Assembly: GCA_942493055.1 (NCBI GenBank)
Contig: OW818680.1
Location: forward strand, 3,472,001 to 3,536,000
Length of the DNA: 64,000 bases
Direction: 5' to 3'
Origin: CAIZQW01 sp942493055
Lineage (GTDB): Bacteria; Verrucomicrobiota; Kiritimatiellia; RFP12; UBA1067
Within the stretch, counting starts at the first letter, position 1. Each line of letters opens with the position of its first letter. The position numbers and the translations under genes were made by a program. Shown in pieces: positions 9,771 through 18,818 of the stretch. The notes under the pieces are model-generated. The model worked only from the letters and a program-made list of their open reading frames with translations. It ran no database searches and had not been told where the DNA came from.

Positions 9771-9835
9771 TGGTTTATGTCCTAGAGAAGAGCGTTATCT
9801 TCGACAACAACACACACAAAAAGGAAGACTGAAAT

Positions 9836-12052
9836 ATGACAAAGCTGTTGATGGCTACAGGGCTGCTCACGATGGCGGGGACACTCATGGTGGGGGCAGG
9901 AAACGGGCAGACGTTCAGGACGGAGTATGCCCGTGTGAAGATCGATGACACCGGATACATCACCTCCATTGTGGCGCAGGACACAGGCAAGGAATACTCG
10001 CCAGCCCAACATCCATCCCCCTTGCTGAGCTTGCATGAGTACGGACAGCCCAATGATAAGTTGGTGATGCCGGTATCCGCCACCTTCTCTCTGCTCTCGA
10101 AAGACATGAAGGTGAAGTATGCCAACGGTGCGACCGCCGTGGTCAAGGCGGTCGCCAAAAAAGAGTATCTTCGCTTTCAGCTCGTGTCGCTGGAGCCGCG
10201 CGGAACCGTGGACAACGTCGTCTGGGGGCCCCTGAACACATCGATCTCCAAAATCATCGGCGACATCATCGGTGTCGTGCGCGATGACGCCTTCGCCATC
10301 GGCCTCTTCGGTCTTGATGACAACACGATCGCCGGTCCCGTGGCCGACGGTGACTGCTACGGCATGGGCTACTACATCCATTCGCCTGATCCGGTCAAAT
10401 ATCCCGTGCCGGAAAAGTACAAGGAGGGCCAGTGGTTCAACATTGGCGGCGACGGAGTCTGCGACACCGCTTTCTATTCGCACCCTGAGGAGTATTTCCA
10501 GCAGGTCTTCGGCAACGGCGCCAAGCTTGAGCCGGCCTTCGGCTCGACAATCGCCTACCACGCCCGCGACCGCCGCCGCTCCTACACGCATCTCTACTCG
10601 CTCCTGCCCGGCTTCCCGCGCTCGCGTCCGCGCCACATGACCAGCGACCCCGTGCCGGGGGTGGACTTCATCGGCTCCGCCGTGGCGCTCTATGCCTGCC
10701 CGGATGACCGCGGCCTGGCCACGCTTGAACATATCTTCAAGACCGAGGGGCTTCCCTATATCACCGACCGTGACGGCCGCTGGGTCCGCGATCCCGCAGC
10801 AGCCCGTCCGACCCTCTACTGGAACGGCCCTGTCGACAAAGCCATTGAATACGCCAAGGCCATGGGCTTCAAGGATATCTCGCGCGACACAGGGGAGTTC
10901 TACTCCAACCGTCCGAGCGGCTGGGTCGGCCATGTCAGCTTCGGCGGTAAAAATATCACCTACAAGGAATTTGCTGACATGTGCCACAAGGAAGGCCTCA
11001 CGCACGGCGGACTGCACACGCTGTGCATGTTTCTCCAGGGGGGGATCTGCCGCGATGTCACGCCTGTCCCCAGCACGAACCTGCAGACGGTCTGCCGCAC
11101 GAAACTGGCCAAGGATATTTCCGAGACGGACACGGATCTTGTCGTCACCGACCCCTCCTTCCTCGCAGAGAAAGGCACCTGGCCGCGGGGCGATGACTCC
11201 AACTACATTCAGGTGGATGGCGAGATGATGCGCTACGACGGCATCAGCGAAGCCGCCCCGTGGACCCTGAAAGGCGTCAAGCGCGGCCATGCTTCGAAGG
11301 CGGTCCCCCATAAGGCAGGCGACGAACTGGTCAAGCTTCAGCAGAACTGCTACAACGGCTTCGTGCCTGACATGAAGCTCCTGCTGGAGTACGCTGACGA
11401 CTATGTGGACATCATGGTCCGCAACGGCATGGACACGATCAACTATGATGGCTATGAATGCCTGATGTATCAGAACCACGGCTACTATGCGATGAAGATC
11501 TTCAACCGCCGGCTCTTCGAAGGCTACCATGCCAAGACAGGCAAGTGGCCGCGCGTGACCGGCTCCAACGTCTTTGCAGGCGCGTGGGAGTTCATGAATG
11601 TCTGCGACCTCGGCGGCGGCAACAACATGTACATCCCCTCCCAGGGCCGGCGCAACATCGAGGGCAAGGACATCGGGAACGCCTTCACCGGCAGTTGGTT
11701 CCCCGGCACGTTCGGCATTCAAGGCTGGGTCGGAAATCTGGCGGACGCGGAAAACATGATGGCCAAGGCGATCGGCTGGGACTCCACCTTTGCGCTCTCC
11801 GTCAGTCAGGACGCGATTGACAAGACCCCTGACCGCGACGCTATTTTCAAGGCCTTCAATGCCTGGCAGAAGGCTCGTGAATTACAACTCTTCTCCAAAG
11901 CACAGAAGGAAAAAATGAGGAACCCGGATCTCAAGTTCCGCATTGAAAAAACAGCCAGCGGCTCTTTCCTGCTGCATACCGTCACACGCGGCAAAGATGC
12001 CTCCGGTAAAGAGACATGGGTGGTCGGTACCGGTGAAAAGCTTGGCAAATAA
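9836..12052 (+). CDS. Secreted glycosidase-like protein, family not recognised
   Basis: A 738-residue protein with a signal peptide (cleavage after about residue 24, ...VGAGNGQT). An N-terminal beta-rich part (YARVKIDDTGYITSIVAQDTG) is followed by a region that reads like a TIM barrel: RPTLYWNGPVDKAIEYAKAMG, then THGGLHTLCMF, and then DTINYDGYECLMYQ, whose Asp/Glu residues at a probable strand end look like a glycosidase catalytic centre. The overall layout (beta-sandwich, then barrel) resembles clan-D alpha-galactosidase-type enzymes, but I cannot assign a CAZy family. It starts the plus-strand operon whose next gene, 14 bp downstream, is a GH38, and it faces the sulfatase-fucosidase across an AT-rich control region. 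AAGGAAG supports the ATG at 9836. Glycan hydrolysis is inference from fold and context. Confidence 0.6.
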   Translation: MTKLLMATGLLTMAGTLMVGAGNGQTFRTEYARVKIDDTGYITSIVAQDTGKEYSPAQHPSPLLSLHEYGQPNDKLVMPVSATFSLLSKDMKVKYANGATAVVKAVAKKEYLRFQLVSLEPRGTVDNVVWGPLNTSISKIIGDIIGVVRDDAFAIGLFGLDDNTIAGPVADGDCYGMGYYIHSPDPVKYPVPEKYKEGQWFNIGGDGVCDTAFYSHPEEYFQQVFGNGAKLEPAFGSTIAYHARDRRRSYTHLYSLLPGFPRSRPRHMTSDPVPGVDFIGSAVALYACPDDRGLATLEHIFKTEGLPYITDRDGRWVRDPAAARPTLYWNGPVDKAIEYAKAMGFKDISRDTGEFYSNRPSGWVGHVSFGGKNITYKEFADMCHKEGLTHGGLHTLCMFLQGGICRDVTPVPSTNLQTVCRTKLAKDISETDTDLVVTDPSFLAEKGTWPRGDDSNYIQVDGEMMRYDGISEAAPWTLKGVKRGHASKAVPHKAGDELVKLQQNCYNGFVPDMKLLLEYADDYVDIMVRNGMDTINYDGYECLMYQNHGYYAMKIFNRRLFEGYHAKTGKWPRVTGSNVFAGAWEFMNVCDLGGGNNMYIPSQGRRNIEGKDIGNAFTGSWFPGTFGIQGWVGNLADAENMMAKAIGWDSTFALSVSQDAIDKTPDRDAIFKAFNAWQKARELQLFSKAQKEKMRNPDLKFRIEKTASGSFLLHTVTRGKDASGKETWVVGTGEKLGK

Positions 12053-12066
12053 AAGGGGGCTCCTAA

Positions 12067-14964
12067 ATGATGACCATGAGGAACACAGCAATCATTGTCA
12101 CAGTGCTGTCCATGCAGGGCGCACTGTTTGCAGCAGACACTGCGCCATCACGCCAGCCGCTCGCGCTGGAGGCCAAGGCGCAGCCGTTCTATCGTCATCG
12201 TCCAAAGGGCGGGGCAGCACGCGAAGTCCTGGTAACCTTCAAAGGCGGGCCTCTCGCCTCCGATGCGACGCTTCTCGTGGCATGCGAGGGGAAGACAGAG
12301 ACGTTTCCTGTCAAGGCGGGCGCACCGTCTGCCGCGGTCCTGCTGCCGGACCGCGCGGGCGTCGATGCGGAGTGCGAAGCCACGCTCACACTGAAGGACG
12401 TGCCGGAAGCGCAGGCCGTCTCCCTCCGCGTTCCCAAGATGCGGCACTGGACCGTCTACCTCTATTCGCACTCCCATGTCGACATCGGCTATACCACGCT
12501 GCAGAAGAATGTCGAGATCCTTCACAAGAACAATATCCGCGAGGGCATCAAACTCGGACAGGAGAGCGCGGCCTATCCTAAAGGCGCCCAGTCGCGTTGG
12601 AATCCGGAAATCATGTGGCCCGTCGAACGGCTCTGGACCAAGGGGAGCGAAGCTGAACGCGCCGCGGTCGTCAAGGCTGTCAAAGAGGGGACGCTCTGCC
12701 TGGATGCGGGCTATCTCCATCTCAACACCAGCGCCTGCTGCGAAGAGGAGCTTTTCCATCAGTTCACCTTCGCGGCAAAAATGCGGGAACTCACGGGCGC
12801 ACCTGTGGACACCCTGCAGCAGATGGACATTCCCGGGTTCACCTGGGGCATCATCCCGGTCATGAACCAGATGGGCGTGCGCTACATCATGTCCTGGCCG
12901 AACTCCGACCGCGCGGGCAACGCCCATAAAAATATCGACGGCAAACCGTTCTGGTGGGTCGGGCCTGACGGACAGTCGAAGATCCTCTTCTTCCAGCCCG
13001 GCGGCTATGCCAATGCAGGGAGCATGACCAAAGGCGGCGCGACAGGCCGTCCGTGGATGGGCCAGCGCGATCCCGCCAAGATTCCCTTGCGTATTCAGAC
13101 AGGCGATGCCAACGTCGACTTTACCGGTCAGTGCACGGCCCAAGAAAAGACGGACTCCCCGTATGATTTTCTCGTGCTCTCCTGGTCGCTCTGGGACAAC
13201 ACGCCGCTGGATTGCGATCTGCCCAAGGCTGTCAAAGCCTGGAACGAACGCTATGCTTATCCGCACATCGAGCTCTCCGGCGCACATGACATCATGGCGA
13301 TGATTGAAAAGAGATACGGCGACAAGCTCCCTGTTGTCAAAGGCGATTACACCGAGTACTGGACCGACGGGCTCGGCACGGCCGCACGCGAAACCGCCTC
13401 CCTGCGCAACGCACGCGAGCGTCTGATCCAGGCTGAAACACTCTGGTCGCTGCTCCATCCCGGCCTCCCTGTTGACCGCGCCGACTTCGATGAGGCGTGG
13501 CGTTCCATCCTGCTGGCGGCGGAACACACCTGGACCACGGAAGATTCGCGTAACGATATTTTTTTCCAGAATACGATCTGGCAAAACAAACAGCGGTTCT
13601 TCCGCGACGCTGACGAACGCAGCCGCACGCTGCTCGATGAAGCGGTCGCCCCGGCCGCCAACAAATCGAATGGCGCTCTCGGGAAGCACAGCTATGACTT
13701 TGTCACGGTCTTCAACACGCACTCCTGGGCGCACGGCGGACTGGTCACGATCCCGCCTGCCTACAGCAGCTTCGGTGATCGTGTCGTGGACAGCCAAGGC
13801 AAAGACGTGTTGGCCCAGCGGCTCTCCACAGGCGAACTGGTCTTCCTCGCAGGAGAGATCCCTCCCTTTGCTGCTCGGCAATTCCAAATCAAGAGCGGAC
13901 AATGCCCCTTGAAAGGCGCGTGCAGGATCGACGGCAGCACGATCTCCAACGACATCCTCATGGCCGAGCTTGATCCGAAGAGCGGCAATATCATCTGCCT
14001 GAAGAAAGCGGGCTCCGACCGCAACTTTGCAGACCCCAAGGTGGATGGCGGACTCAATGCCTTCCGCCAAGTCAAGGGCAATGGAAAAGAGCCGAAGGAA
14101 AATCCTGCGAAGCCAGGACAGGCGGATACGGATATCGTCATTGATACCGCAGAGAACGGGCCGTTGGTTGCTGAACTGCGTGTCACCTCAAAGGCTCCCG
14201 GCTGTCATCGTCTGGTCCGAACTGTCCGTCTTGTTCACGGAGAACCCTGGCTCGAATGCGCGAATCGCGTCAACAAGGCGCCGGTGCTGGAGAAGGAGGG
14301 CATCCATTTCGGCTTCGCCTTCAATCTGCCGCAGGCCAGGACCCGCGTGGATATTCCATGGGGCGTGATGGAGGTCGAAAAGGACCAGTGGCCGCAGGGC
14401 AACCGCGACTGGTTTGTGTTGCAACGCTGGCTTGACATCTCCAATCCCGAGGCAGGCGTCACCTGGTGTTCGCTCGACGCGCCTCTGTTTGAGGCGGGTG
14501 CCATTACCGCCCTCATTCCGTCGACATGGTTCGGGCTGCCTCTTGCCTTCACGGACAAGGCTGTGGATCGCCCGGCGGTCTATTCCTGGGCCATGAACAA
14601 TCACTGGCATACCAACTTTCCGCTCTCGCAGGAAGGGGAGGTCCTGTTCCGCTACCGCCTGATGCCGCACGAAGGCGGCTTCGACGCTGTCGCGGCCAAC
14701 CGTTTCGGCATGGAACAGGCGCAGCCGCTGATCCCCCTCAACGCCCAGTCAGATCCGCTCCCGGCCTCTTTCCTGACGCTTGACAATCCCAACGTCGCGG
14801 CAACCATTATTCGGAGCGAAGAGAGCGGCGCACAGACGCTCCGCCTGCGCTCCCTCTCCGACAAACCCCAGACCGTCACCGTCTCACGCGCCGGCAAGCC
14901 AGCAGGCCCTGCCATTACGTTGTTGCCCTACGGCATGAACAGCGTTACGGTGTTGAATAAATAG
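12067..14964 (+). CDS. GH38 alpha-mannosidase
   Basis: A complete 965-residue exported protein with signal peptide MRNTAIIVTVLSMQGALFAA. After a beta domain of about 120 residues, the GH38 catalytic domain starts with YSHSHVDIGYT (H135, H137, D139), the metal-binding motif. QMDIPGFTWGI follows at the position of the catalytic nucleophile, and AAEHTWTTEDSRND is near the end of the catalytic part. The C-terminal half is a large beta-sandwich module, as usual in this family. The enzyme should release alpha-linked mannose using a divalent metal. It lies 14 bp after the glycosidase-like gene, with AAAAGGGGGC upstream of the start, so the two are co-transcribed. It is related to the truncated gene at the left edge, so the locus holds two GH38 paralogues. 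Confidence 0.9.
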   Translation: MMTMRNTAIIVTVLSMQGALFAADTAPSRQPLALEAKAQPFYRHRPKGGAAREVLVTFKGGPLASDATLLVACEGKTETFPVKAGAPSAAVLLPDRAGVDAECEATLTLKDVPEAQAVSLRVPKMRHWTVYLYSHSHVDIGYTTLQKNVEILHKNNIREGIKLGQESAAYPKGAQSRWNPEIMWPVERLWTKGSEAERAAVVKAVKEGTLCLDAGYLHLNTSACCEEELFHQFTFAAKMRELTGAPVDTLQQMDIPGFTWGIIPVMNQMGVRYIMSWPNSDRAGNAHKNIDGKPFWWVGPDGQSKILFFQPGGYANAGSMTKGGATGRPWMGQRDPAKIPLRIQTGDANVDFTGQCTAQEKTDSPYDFLVLSWSLWDNTPLDCDLPKAVKAWNERYAYPHIELSGAHDIMAMIEKRYGDKLPVVKGDYTEYWTDGLGTAARETASLRNARERLIQAETLWSLLHPGLPVDRADFDEAWRSILLAAEHTWTTEDSRNDIFFQNTIWQNKQRFFRDADERSRTLLDEAVAPAANKSNGALGKHSYDFVTVFNTHSWAHGGLVTIPPAYSSFGDRVVDSQGKDVLAQRLSTGELVFLAGEIPPFAARQFQIKSGQCPLKGACRIDGSTISNDILMAELDPKSGNIICLKKAGSDRNFADPKVDGGLNAFRQVKGNGKEPKENPAKPGQADTDIVIDTAENGPLVAELRVTSKAPGCHRLVRTVRLVHGEPWLECANRVNKAPVLEKEGIHFGFAFNLPQARTRVDIPWGVMEVEKDQWPQGNRDWFVLQRWLDISNPEAGVTWCSLDAPLFEAGAITALIPSTWFGLPLAFTDKAVDRPAVYSWAMNNHWHTNFPLSQEGEVLFRYRLMPHEGGFDAVAANRFGMEQAQPLIPLNAQSDPLPASFLTLDNPNVAATIIRSEESGAQTLRLRSLSDKPQTVTVSRAGKPAGPAITLLPYGMNSVTVLNK

Positions 14965-15075
14965 ATATTGCATGATCTGCGCGAATCCGTTAAGGTCTTC
15001 ACATGTCATGTTCCACCAAAAAGGGACAGACCCCATTCGGACACAGGGGGTGTCATCCAATAAAAGGAGCAGATT

Positions 15076-15606
15076 ATGAAGATGAGATGGGCCATTTTCG
15101 CAAGTGTTTGTTTCTTTGGATTAACTAGCTGCGCGGAAGGTTTTTCCTTCCTCGACAGCATCAGCGTCGGCGCGGGCGTAAGCCGTCACAACGAGTTTGG
15201 CATTTATCGTTTAGGGCTGAGAAAGGACTCGGAATACAAGTTTTTTCAAAATGCAACAGGCTGGCTGTCTGGCTACTACGAAGCTTCTGCAGGGTTATGG
15301 TACGAGGGCGATGACCGGATTTACAACGGTGCCTTTTCCCCTGTTTTTGTCTACTACTTCGGTCCTCCGGACATGAAAATACAGCCCTATATTGAGGCTG
15401 GAATCGGCGTTGCCGGTATCTCCGAAACGCATCTCGGCCCGCGCAACTTTTCGACAGGTTTTCAGTTTGAAGACCGGATCGGAGCAGGTGTCAAATTTGA
15501 TTATGTAGACGTCAGCATCAGATACATGCACTACTCCAATGGGTCAATCACGCAGCCCAACGACGGGATTGATATATTTATTGCGACGGTAGGGTATCGC
15601 TTTTAA
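15076..15606 (+). CDS. PagL-like lipid A 3-O-deacylase (acyloxyacyl hydrolase family)
   Basis: A 176-residue outer-membrane beta-barrel protein with a signal peptide (MRWAIFASVCFFGLTSCAEGF). It ends with an aromatic C-terminal strand (ATVGYRF), typical of BAM substrates. The late motif HYSNGSITQPNDGID matches the PagL active-site strand: His152 and Ser154 form the H-x-S pair. From memory, the PagL triad is completed by a Glu 12 residues after the Ser; here that position is Asp166. PagL removes the 3-O acyl chain of lipid A in the outer leaflet, so the cell must have an LPS outer membrane. AAAAGGAG is an excellent ribosome-binding site. It stands 111 bp after the GH38 gene and just before a cytochrome gene, with no obvious functional link to the glycosidases. 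Confidence 0.82.
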   Translation: MKMRWAIFASVCFFGLTSCAEGFSFLDSISVGAGVSRHNEFGIYRLGLRKDSEYKFFQNATGWLSGYYEASAGLWYEGDDRIYNGAFSPVFVYYFGPPDMKIQPYIEAGIGVAGISETHLGPRNFSTGFQFEDRIGAGVKFDYVDVSIRYMHYSNGSITQPNDGIDIFIATVGYRF

Positions 15607-15638
15607 TCACGAAAACTTTATACTCATGGAGTGAAACG

Positions 15639-16499
15639 GTGATGATGCGTCTTGCATGCGTTGCAATGGTCTTTGTCGGGTCGGTTGCCTTTAGCCAAGT
15701 GGCGGATGACGAAGCCGAGCGGCAGCATGTCCTGAGCGCGTGCACGGGGTGCCACTGCCTCGATTACTACGTCACGCCTCGTTCGCGCAAGGCTTGGGAA
15801 CTCACTGTCGCCAACATGCGTGTCTATACCCAGAATGCCGCGATCACCTTCACCGAAGCCCAGGCTGACCGCGTCGTGGCGTATATGGCCACCTATTTTC
15901 ATGAGGACTCGAGCCTCGATGCGGCCAAGCATTTCAGTCCGGCCGTCGTGACAGAGTCTACCCCGAATAACATTGTTCAGCCAATCCCGGAGCCGCGCGT
16001 CGCGCCTGTTCAGGAACAACCCATGAGCAATGGAGTCACGACGCTTCCGCCGGTGGAGTTTCTTGCTGACCCAGTGCCTCATTCATTGCCGGCCTCCATC
16101 CAAGAGCGCCTGGCGCATCCGGGCTGGAAGCCGTCACGCCTGACGAAGCGTGTGGCGGAGTGGAGCGGTTATCTGGCTGTGGCCTGCACCCTGCTGATGT
16201 TCATCAGCGGACACAACCGCCGTCGCTTGGCGCGTCGCTTCCGTCCGATCCACATCTTCTCGGCGCTGGGACTCTTCCTCGGCCTCGCCACCCATGCGAT
16301 CATCTACCTGTTTCAATATGGCAACCCGCCGGTGCTCTGGTATTGGTTCGGTATCGCCTCCTTCATCTTGCTGGTGCTGGCGCAACTCCAAGGCATCATC
16401 CGCAAACGCTTTGGCCGCATCTTCCTGAATATCCACGTGACCGCCGGCTATTGCGGCTTGACCCTCGCGATCTTGCACTGGATCTGGGCGTGGTTGTAA
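15639..16499 (+). CDS. Membrane-anchored cytochrome c with b-type-like TM domain
   Basis: A 286-residue protein. A signal peptide is followed by a monohaem cytochrome c domain with ACTGCH (C35-x-x-C38-H39) and a possible distal Met60 in VANMRVY. A Pro-rich linker (about 105-150) leads to four hydrophobic helices from about residue 168 to the end. These contain paired histidines (PIH, ATH, NIH, ILH), the pattern of ferric-reductase or cytochrome b561-like haem-binding bundles. The inferred role is electron transfer between the quinone pool or cytoplasm and a periplasmic acceptor; the partner is unknown. The start at 15639 is GTG, seven bases after GGAG; ATG codons at 15642 and 15645 are alternatives. 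The order PagL-like then cytochrome is compact (32 bp apart), so they may be co-transcribed. Confidence 0.7.
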   Translation: MMMRLACVAMVFVGSVAFSQVADDEAERQHVLSACTGCHCLDYYVTPRSRKAWELTVANMRVYTQNAAITFTEAQADRVVAYMATYFHEDSSLDAAKHFSPAVVTESTPNNIVQPIPEPRVAPVQEQPMSNGVTTLPPVEFLADPVPHSLPASIQERLAHPGWKPSRLTKRVAEWSGYLAVACTLLMFISGHNRRRLARRFRPIHIFSALGLFLGLATHAIIYLFQYGNPPVLWYWFGIASFILLVLAQLQGIIRKRFGRIFLNIHVTAGYCGLTLAILHWIWAWL

Positions 16500-16502
16500 G
16501 AT

Positions 16503-16557
16503 TGAAACTTGAAACTGGAAACTTGAAACTGGAAACTGGAAACTTGAAACTAGAAAC
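16503..16557. repeat. Short tandem word repeat (GAAACT units)
   Basis: About 55 bp made of alternating GAAACTTGAAACTG and GAAACTG units directly after the cytochrome stop codon. The units vary slightly, so this is an imperfect tandem array rather than a hairpin. It is followed by CTGTCCGATACGTCC, a word resembling the repeat found inside the coding region at 853-898. Confidence 0.75.
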
Positions 16558-16692
16558 GGCTGTCCGATACGTCCAGCCGTACAGTACGGCGGGATCTATG
16601 AGACCGCCGAATGCCTGTCAAAGCGTTAAGCTATAGCACGAGTGTTTTACCCACTTGTACAGAACCGCAGATGTGCCCCAAGAAAGGTTGAT

Positions 16693-18519
16693 ATGTATAA
16701 TCGTTTCAGCAAAAGTATCATCTGCATAATCTTGGCGGGTTGCGGTGCTGTCAGCCATGCGAAGGAAGCGCTCGCGGTTTCGCCCGGCAATGCCACCTAT
16801 TACGTGGACCCTGTTAAAGGCGATGACACCCGGGTAGGCACCTCGAAAGACATCGCCTGGAAGTCGCTCGCCAAGATCAATGCGATGCGTTTGGCTGCGG
16901 GTGACCAGGTCGTTATCGCGCCAGGGCCGCATGCTTCCTCCTTGACTCCCTCAGGCGAGGGCACGGCCGTAAAACCTATTGTGATTCGGTTTCTGCCGGG
17001 CGTTCATGAGTTCGCGCTTGAGGGTGCGGTGCGGCGGCCCTACTACATCAGCAATTCAAGCGATGACCCGAAGACGCCCAAGCCGATCACCCTCCTTGTC
17101 GAACAGGTCAAGCATCTGCGCATCGAGGGGGGCGGCGAGTCAGGCGAGAAGAAGACAACCATTCTCAGCGGCGGTCGCATGGTCGAGATCGTCAATGATC
17201 ACGCCGAGGATATCTCGTATGCGAATCTGGTCTTTGATCTCAAGCGTCCGACCGTCTCCGAATTCCGTGTGATGGAGGTGGGCACGAACAGTGCGGTGCT
17301 GCGCATTGCGGAGCAGTCCGACTATGTGATCGAAGGGGCGAAGTTGCGCTGGACCGGCGACCTCGGCAAAGGCGGTCTCATGGTGCAGGAGGGCATTCCT
17401 GAAGAGGGGCGCTGCTGGCGCGGCGGGAAGAAGAGCTTTATGCAGCCGGACGGACTGACCGCCGACAAGATCGAGGAGCTGGGCAATGGTCAGGTGCGGC
17501 TGACCTGGGCCGGAACAAACCATGGCTTGCAAAAAGGGCACCAGTTTCATTTCAGGCTGATCAGCCGCGACTCCGTAGGCGTGCACAATACGCGGAGCAA
17601 AGCCATCACCTTCCGCGATTGTGAATTCAACGCCTTGACCGGCATGGGCTTTGTCAGCCAGTTCACCGACACACTCACGATCGAACGGGTGAACGTGATC
17701 CCGCCTGCAGGCACCTTCCGGACCTGCCCGGCCTGGGGCGACATCTTCCAGTTCTCCAACTGCCGCGGCGAGATACGCATAGACTCCTGCCGTCTCTCCG
17801 GCATGCAGGATGACGCGATCAATTGCCATGGCACGCATCTGCGCATCATTGAGAAGCTTTCCGAAAACCAGGTACTCGTGCGCTTCATGCACGGTCAGAC
17901 CTTTGGCTTTGCCGCATATATCCCCGGCGACGAGGTCGCGGTCATCGGCCATTCGACATTGCGCGAGCTACCGGGCAATCCGCGTCGGCATGTGACGAAG
18001 GTGGAGCAGAAGAACGAGCGGGAGTGGATCCTCACCCTGGATGGTCCGGTGCCGGCTTTCGGACAGAACGACGTGCTCGACAATATCACCTGGTATCCCA
18101 ACCTCACGGTCCGCAACGTCCACGTCAGCATGGACCCTGTGCGCGGCTTTCTCCTGACCACGCGCGGCAAGGTGCTGATCGAGGGCAACACTTTTCATCG
18201 GCCTGCCATGGCAGGCATCCTGATCGAAGATGACGCTGAAGGCTGGTTCGAATCCGGTCCTGTGCGCGATATGCTCGTGCGGAGCAACCGCTTCATTAAC
18301 TGCGGCATCCAGATCAATCCGCAAGTCCGCAATCCGAAACCTGAGGAGCCGGTCCACGAGAACATCCGCATCGAGGAGAACTTCTTTGACGGCGGAAGCA
18401 TCTCCGCCAAGAGTGTGAAGGGATTGACAGTCATTAATAACCGCTCGACTGGCGGGGAGGTCAAGGTCTCGACCACCGCGTGCTCGGATGTGACCTTAAA
18501 TAACAATAATCTCCGCTAG
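16693..18519 (+). CDS. GH110-type alpha-1,3-galactosidase (beta-helix)
   Basis: A 608-residue exported right-handed beta-helix protein. The mature start TYYVDPVKGDDTRVGTS is typical of secreted parallel beta-helix enzymes. Strong GH110 hallmarks follow: SGMQDDAINCHGTHLRI (the Asp pair is in the catalytic region), MDPVRGFLLTTRGKVLIEGN, and AGILIEDDAEGWFESG. GH110 enzymes are inverting and remove terminal alpha-1,3-galactose from blood-group B, linear alpha-Gal or algal galactans. I chose ATG 16693 because AGAAAGG lies six bases upstream and the protein then begins with the signal peptide MYNRFSKSIICIILAGCGAVSHA in two stretches; an in-frame ATG at 16642 would add 17 residues before it. The gene is 20 bp from a hairpin element at its 3' end. 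It adds alpha-galactose removal to the mannose, fucose and sulfate activities next door. Confidence 0.82.
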   Translation: MYNRFSKSIICIILAGCGAVSHAKEALAVSPGNATYYVDPVKGDDTRVGTSKDIAWKSLAKINAMRLAAGDQVVIAPGPHASSLTPSGEGTAVKPIVIRFLPGVHEFALEGAVRRPYYISNSSDDPKTPKPITLLVEQVKHLRIEGGGESGEKKTTILSGGRMVEIVNDHAEDISYANLVFDLKRPTVSEFRVMEVGTNSAVLRIAEQSDYVIEGAKLRWTGDLGKGGLMVQEGIPEEGRCWRGGKKSFMQPDGLTADKIEELGNGQVRLTWAGTNHGLQKGHQFHFRLISRDSVGVHNTRSKAITFRDCEFNALTGMGFVSQFTDTLTIERVNVIPPAGTFRTCPAWGDIFQFSNCRGEIRIDSCRLSGMQDDAINCHGTHLRIIEKLSENQVLVRFMHGQTFGFAAYIPGDEVAVIGHSTLRELPGNPRRHVTKVEQKNEREWILTLDGPVPAFGQNDVLDNITWYPNLTVRNVHVSMDPVRGFLLTTRGKVLIEGNTFHRPAMAGILIEDDAEGWFESGPVRDMLVRSNRFINCGIQINPQVRNPKPEEPVHENIRIEENFFDGGSISAKSVKGLTVINNRSTGGEVKVSTTACSDVTLNNNNLR

Positions 18520-18538
18520 CGCACTTTAAGAATTTTAA

Positions 18539-18793
18539 CGCAAAAACCGCAATAAGAAGGGCGGTTATCTCGTCTGCCTCACGCTGAATACAGCACGGCA
18601 GAACGGATAACCGCCCAGATAAAACGAATTTCATTTTCATCAGCAAAAAACAAGTTTTTTGCTGATGAAAATTGAGTTGATTCCGCGCAAATGTTCGCTC
18701 CGCCGTCCATGTATTCATGGGTGAGGCGGGCCAACGGAACCCGTGCGGGTCCGCCGGGACCCTACATTTGCGCTCTGCTTTGCGGCTTTTGCG
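18539..18793. repeat. Hairpin element copy A (TIR-bounded, no gene inside)
   Basis: It is bounded by CGCAAAAACCGC (18539-18550) and GCGGCTTTTGCG (18782-18793), inverted copies with one mismatch. Inside, in order: a hairpin with 11-bp perfect arms GGGCGGTTATC/GATAACCGCCC (18559-18569, 18606-18616); a 40-bp palindrome with 19-bp arms ATTTTCATCAGCAAAAAAC and a 2-bp centre (18633-18672); and a hairpin with arms GCGCAAATG/CATTTGCGC (18685-18693, 18765-18773), which carries an extra insert of about 33 bp. It lies between the converging GH110 and sialidase-like genes. Copies B, C and D are at 23.4, 34.0 and 30.8 kb. It may also work as a bidirectional terminator (inference). Confidence 0.85.
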
Positions 18794-18818
18794 GTAAAGT
18801 CTTTAATTACAAAATGCT

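Larger units (their letters stand above)
9503..9835. promoter_or_regulatory. AT-rich divergent intergenic region with several palindromes
   Basis: This 333-bp gap separates the start codons of the sulfatase-fucosidase (minus) and the glycosidase-like gene at 9836 (plus), so it must hold both promoters. It is far more AT-rich than its surroundings. Four perfect dyads were read by eye: ATCAATTGAT (9649-9658), GTATTTAAA/TTTAAATAC with a 7-bp spacer (9665-9689), AAATACATGTATTT (9684-9697) and TGAATAAAA/TTTTATTCA with an 8-bp spacer (9745-9770). Such dyads are the usual form of operators for dimeric regulators, but no regulator gene is in the window. An AAGGAAG ribosome-binding site lies just before 9836. 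I cannot assign -35/-10 boxes with confidence. Confidence 0.6.

Noticed and set aside
9782..11722. 646-codon open frame opposite the glycosidase-like gene
   Set aside because: No motifs and typical antisense composition; the sense frame has a signal peptide, ribosome-binding site and operon context.
12148..14070. 640-codon open frame opposite the GH38 gene
   Set aside because: Antisense shadow; the sense frame has all GH38 motifs.
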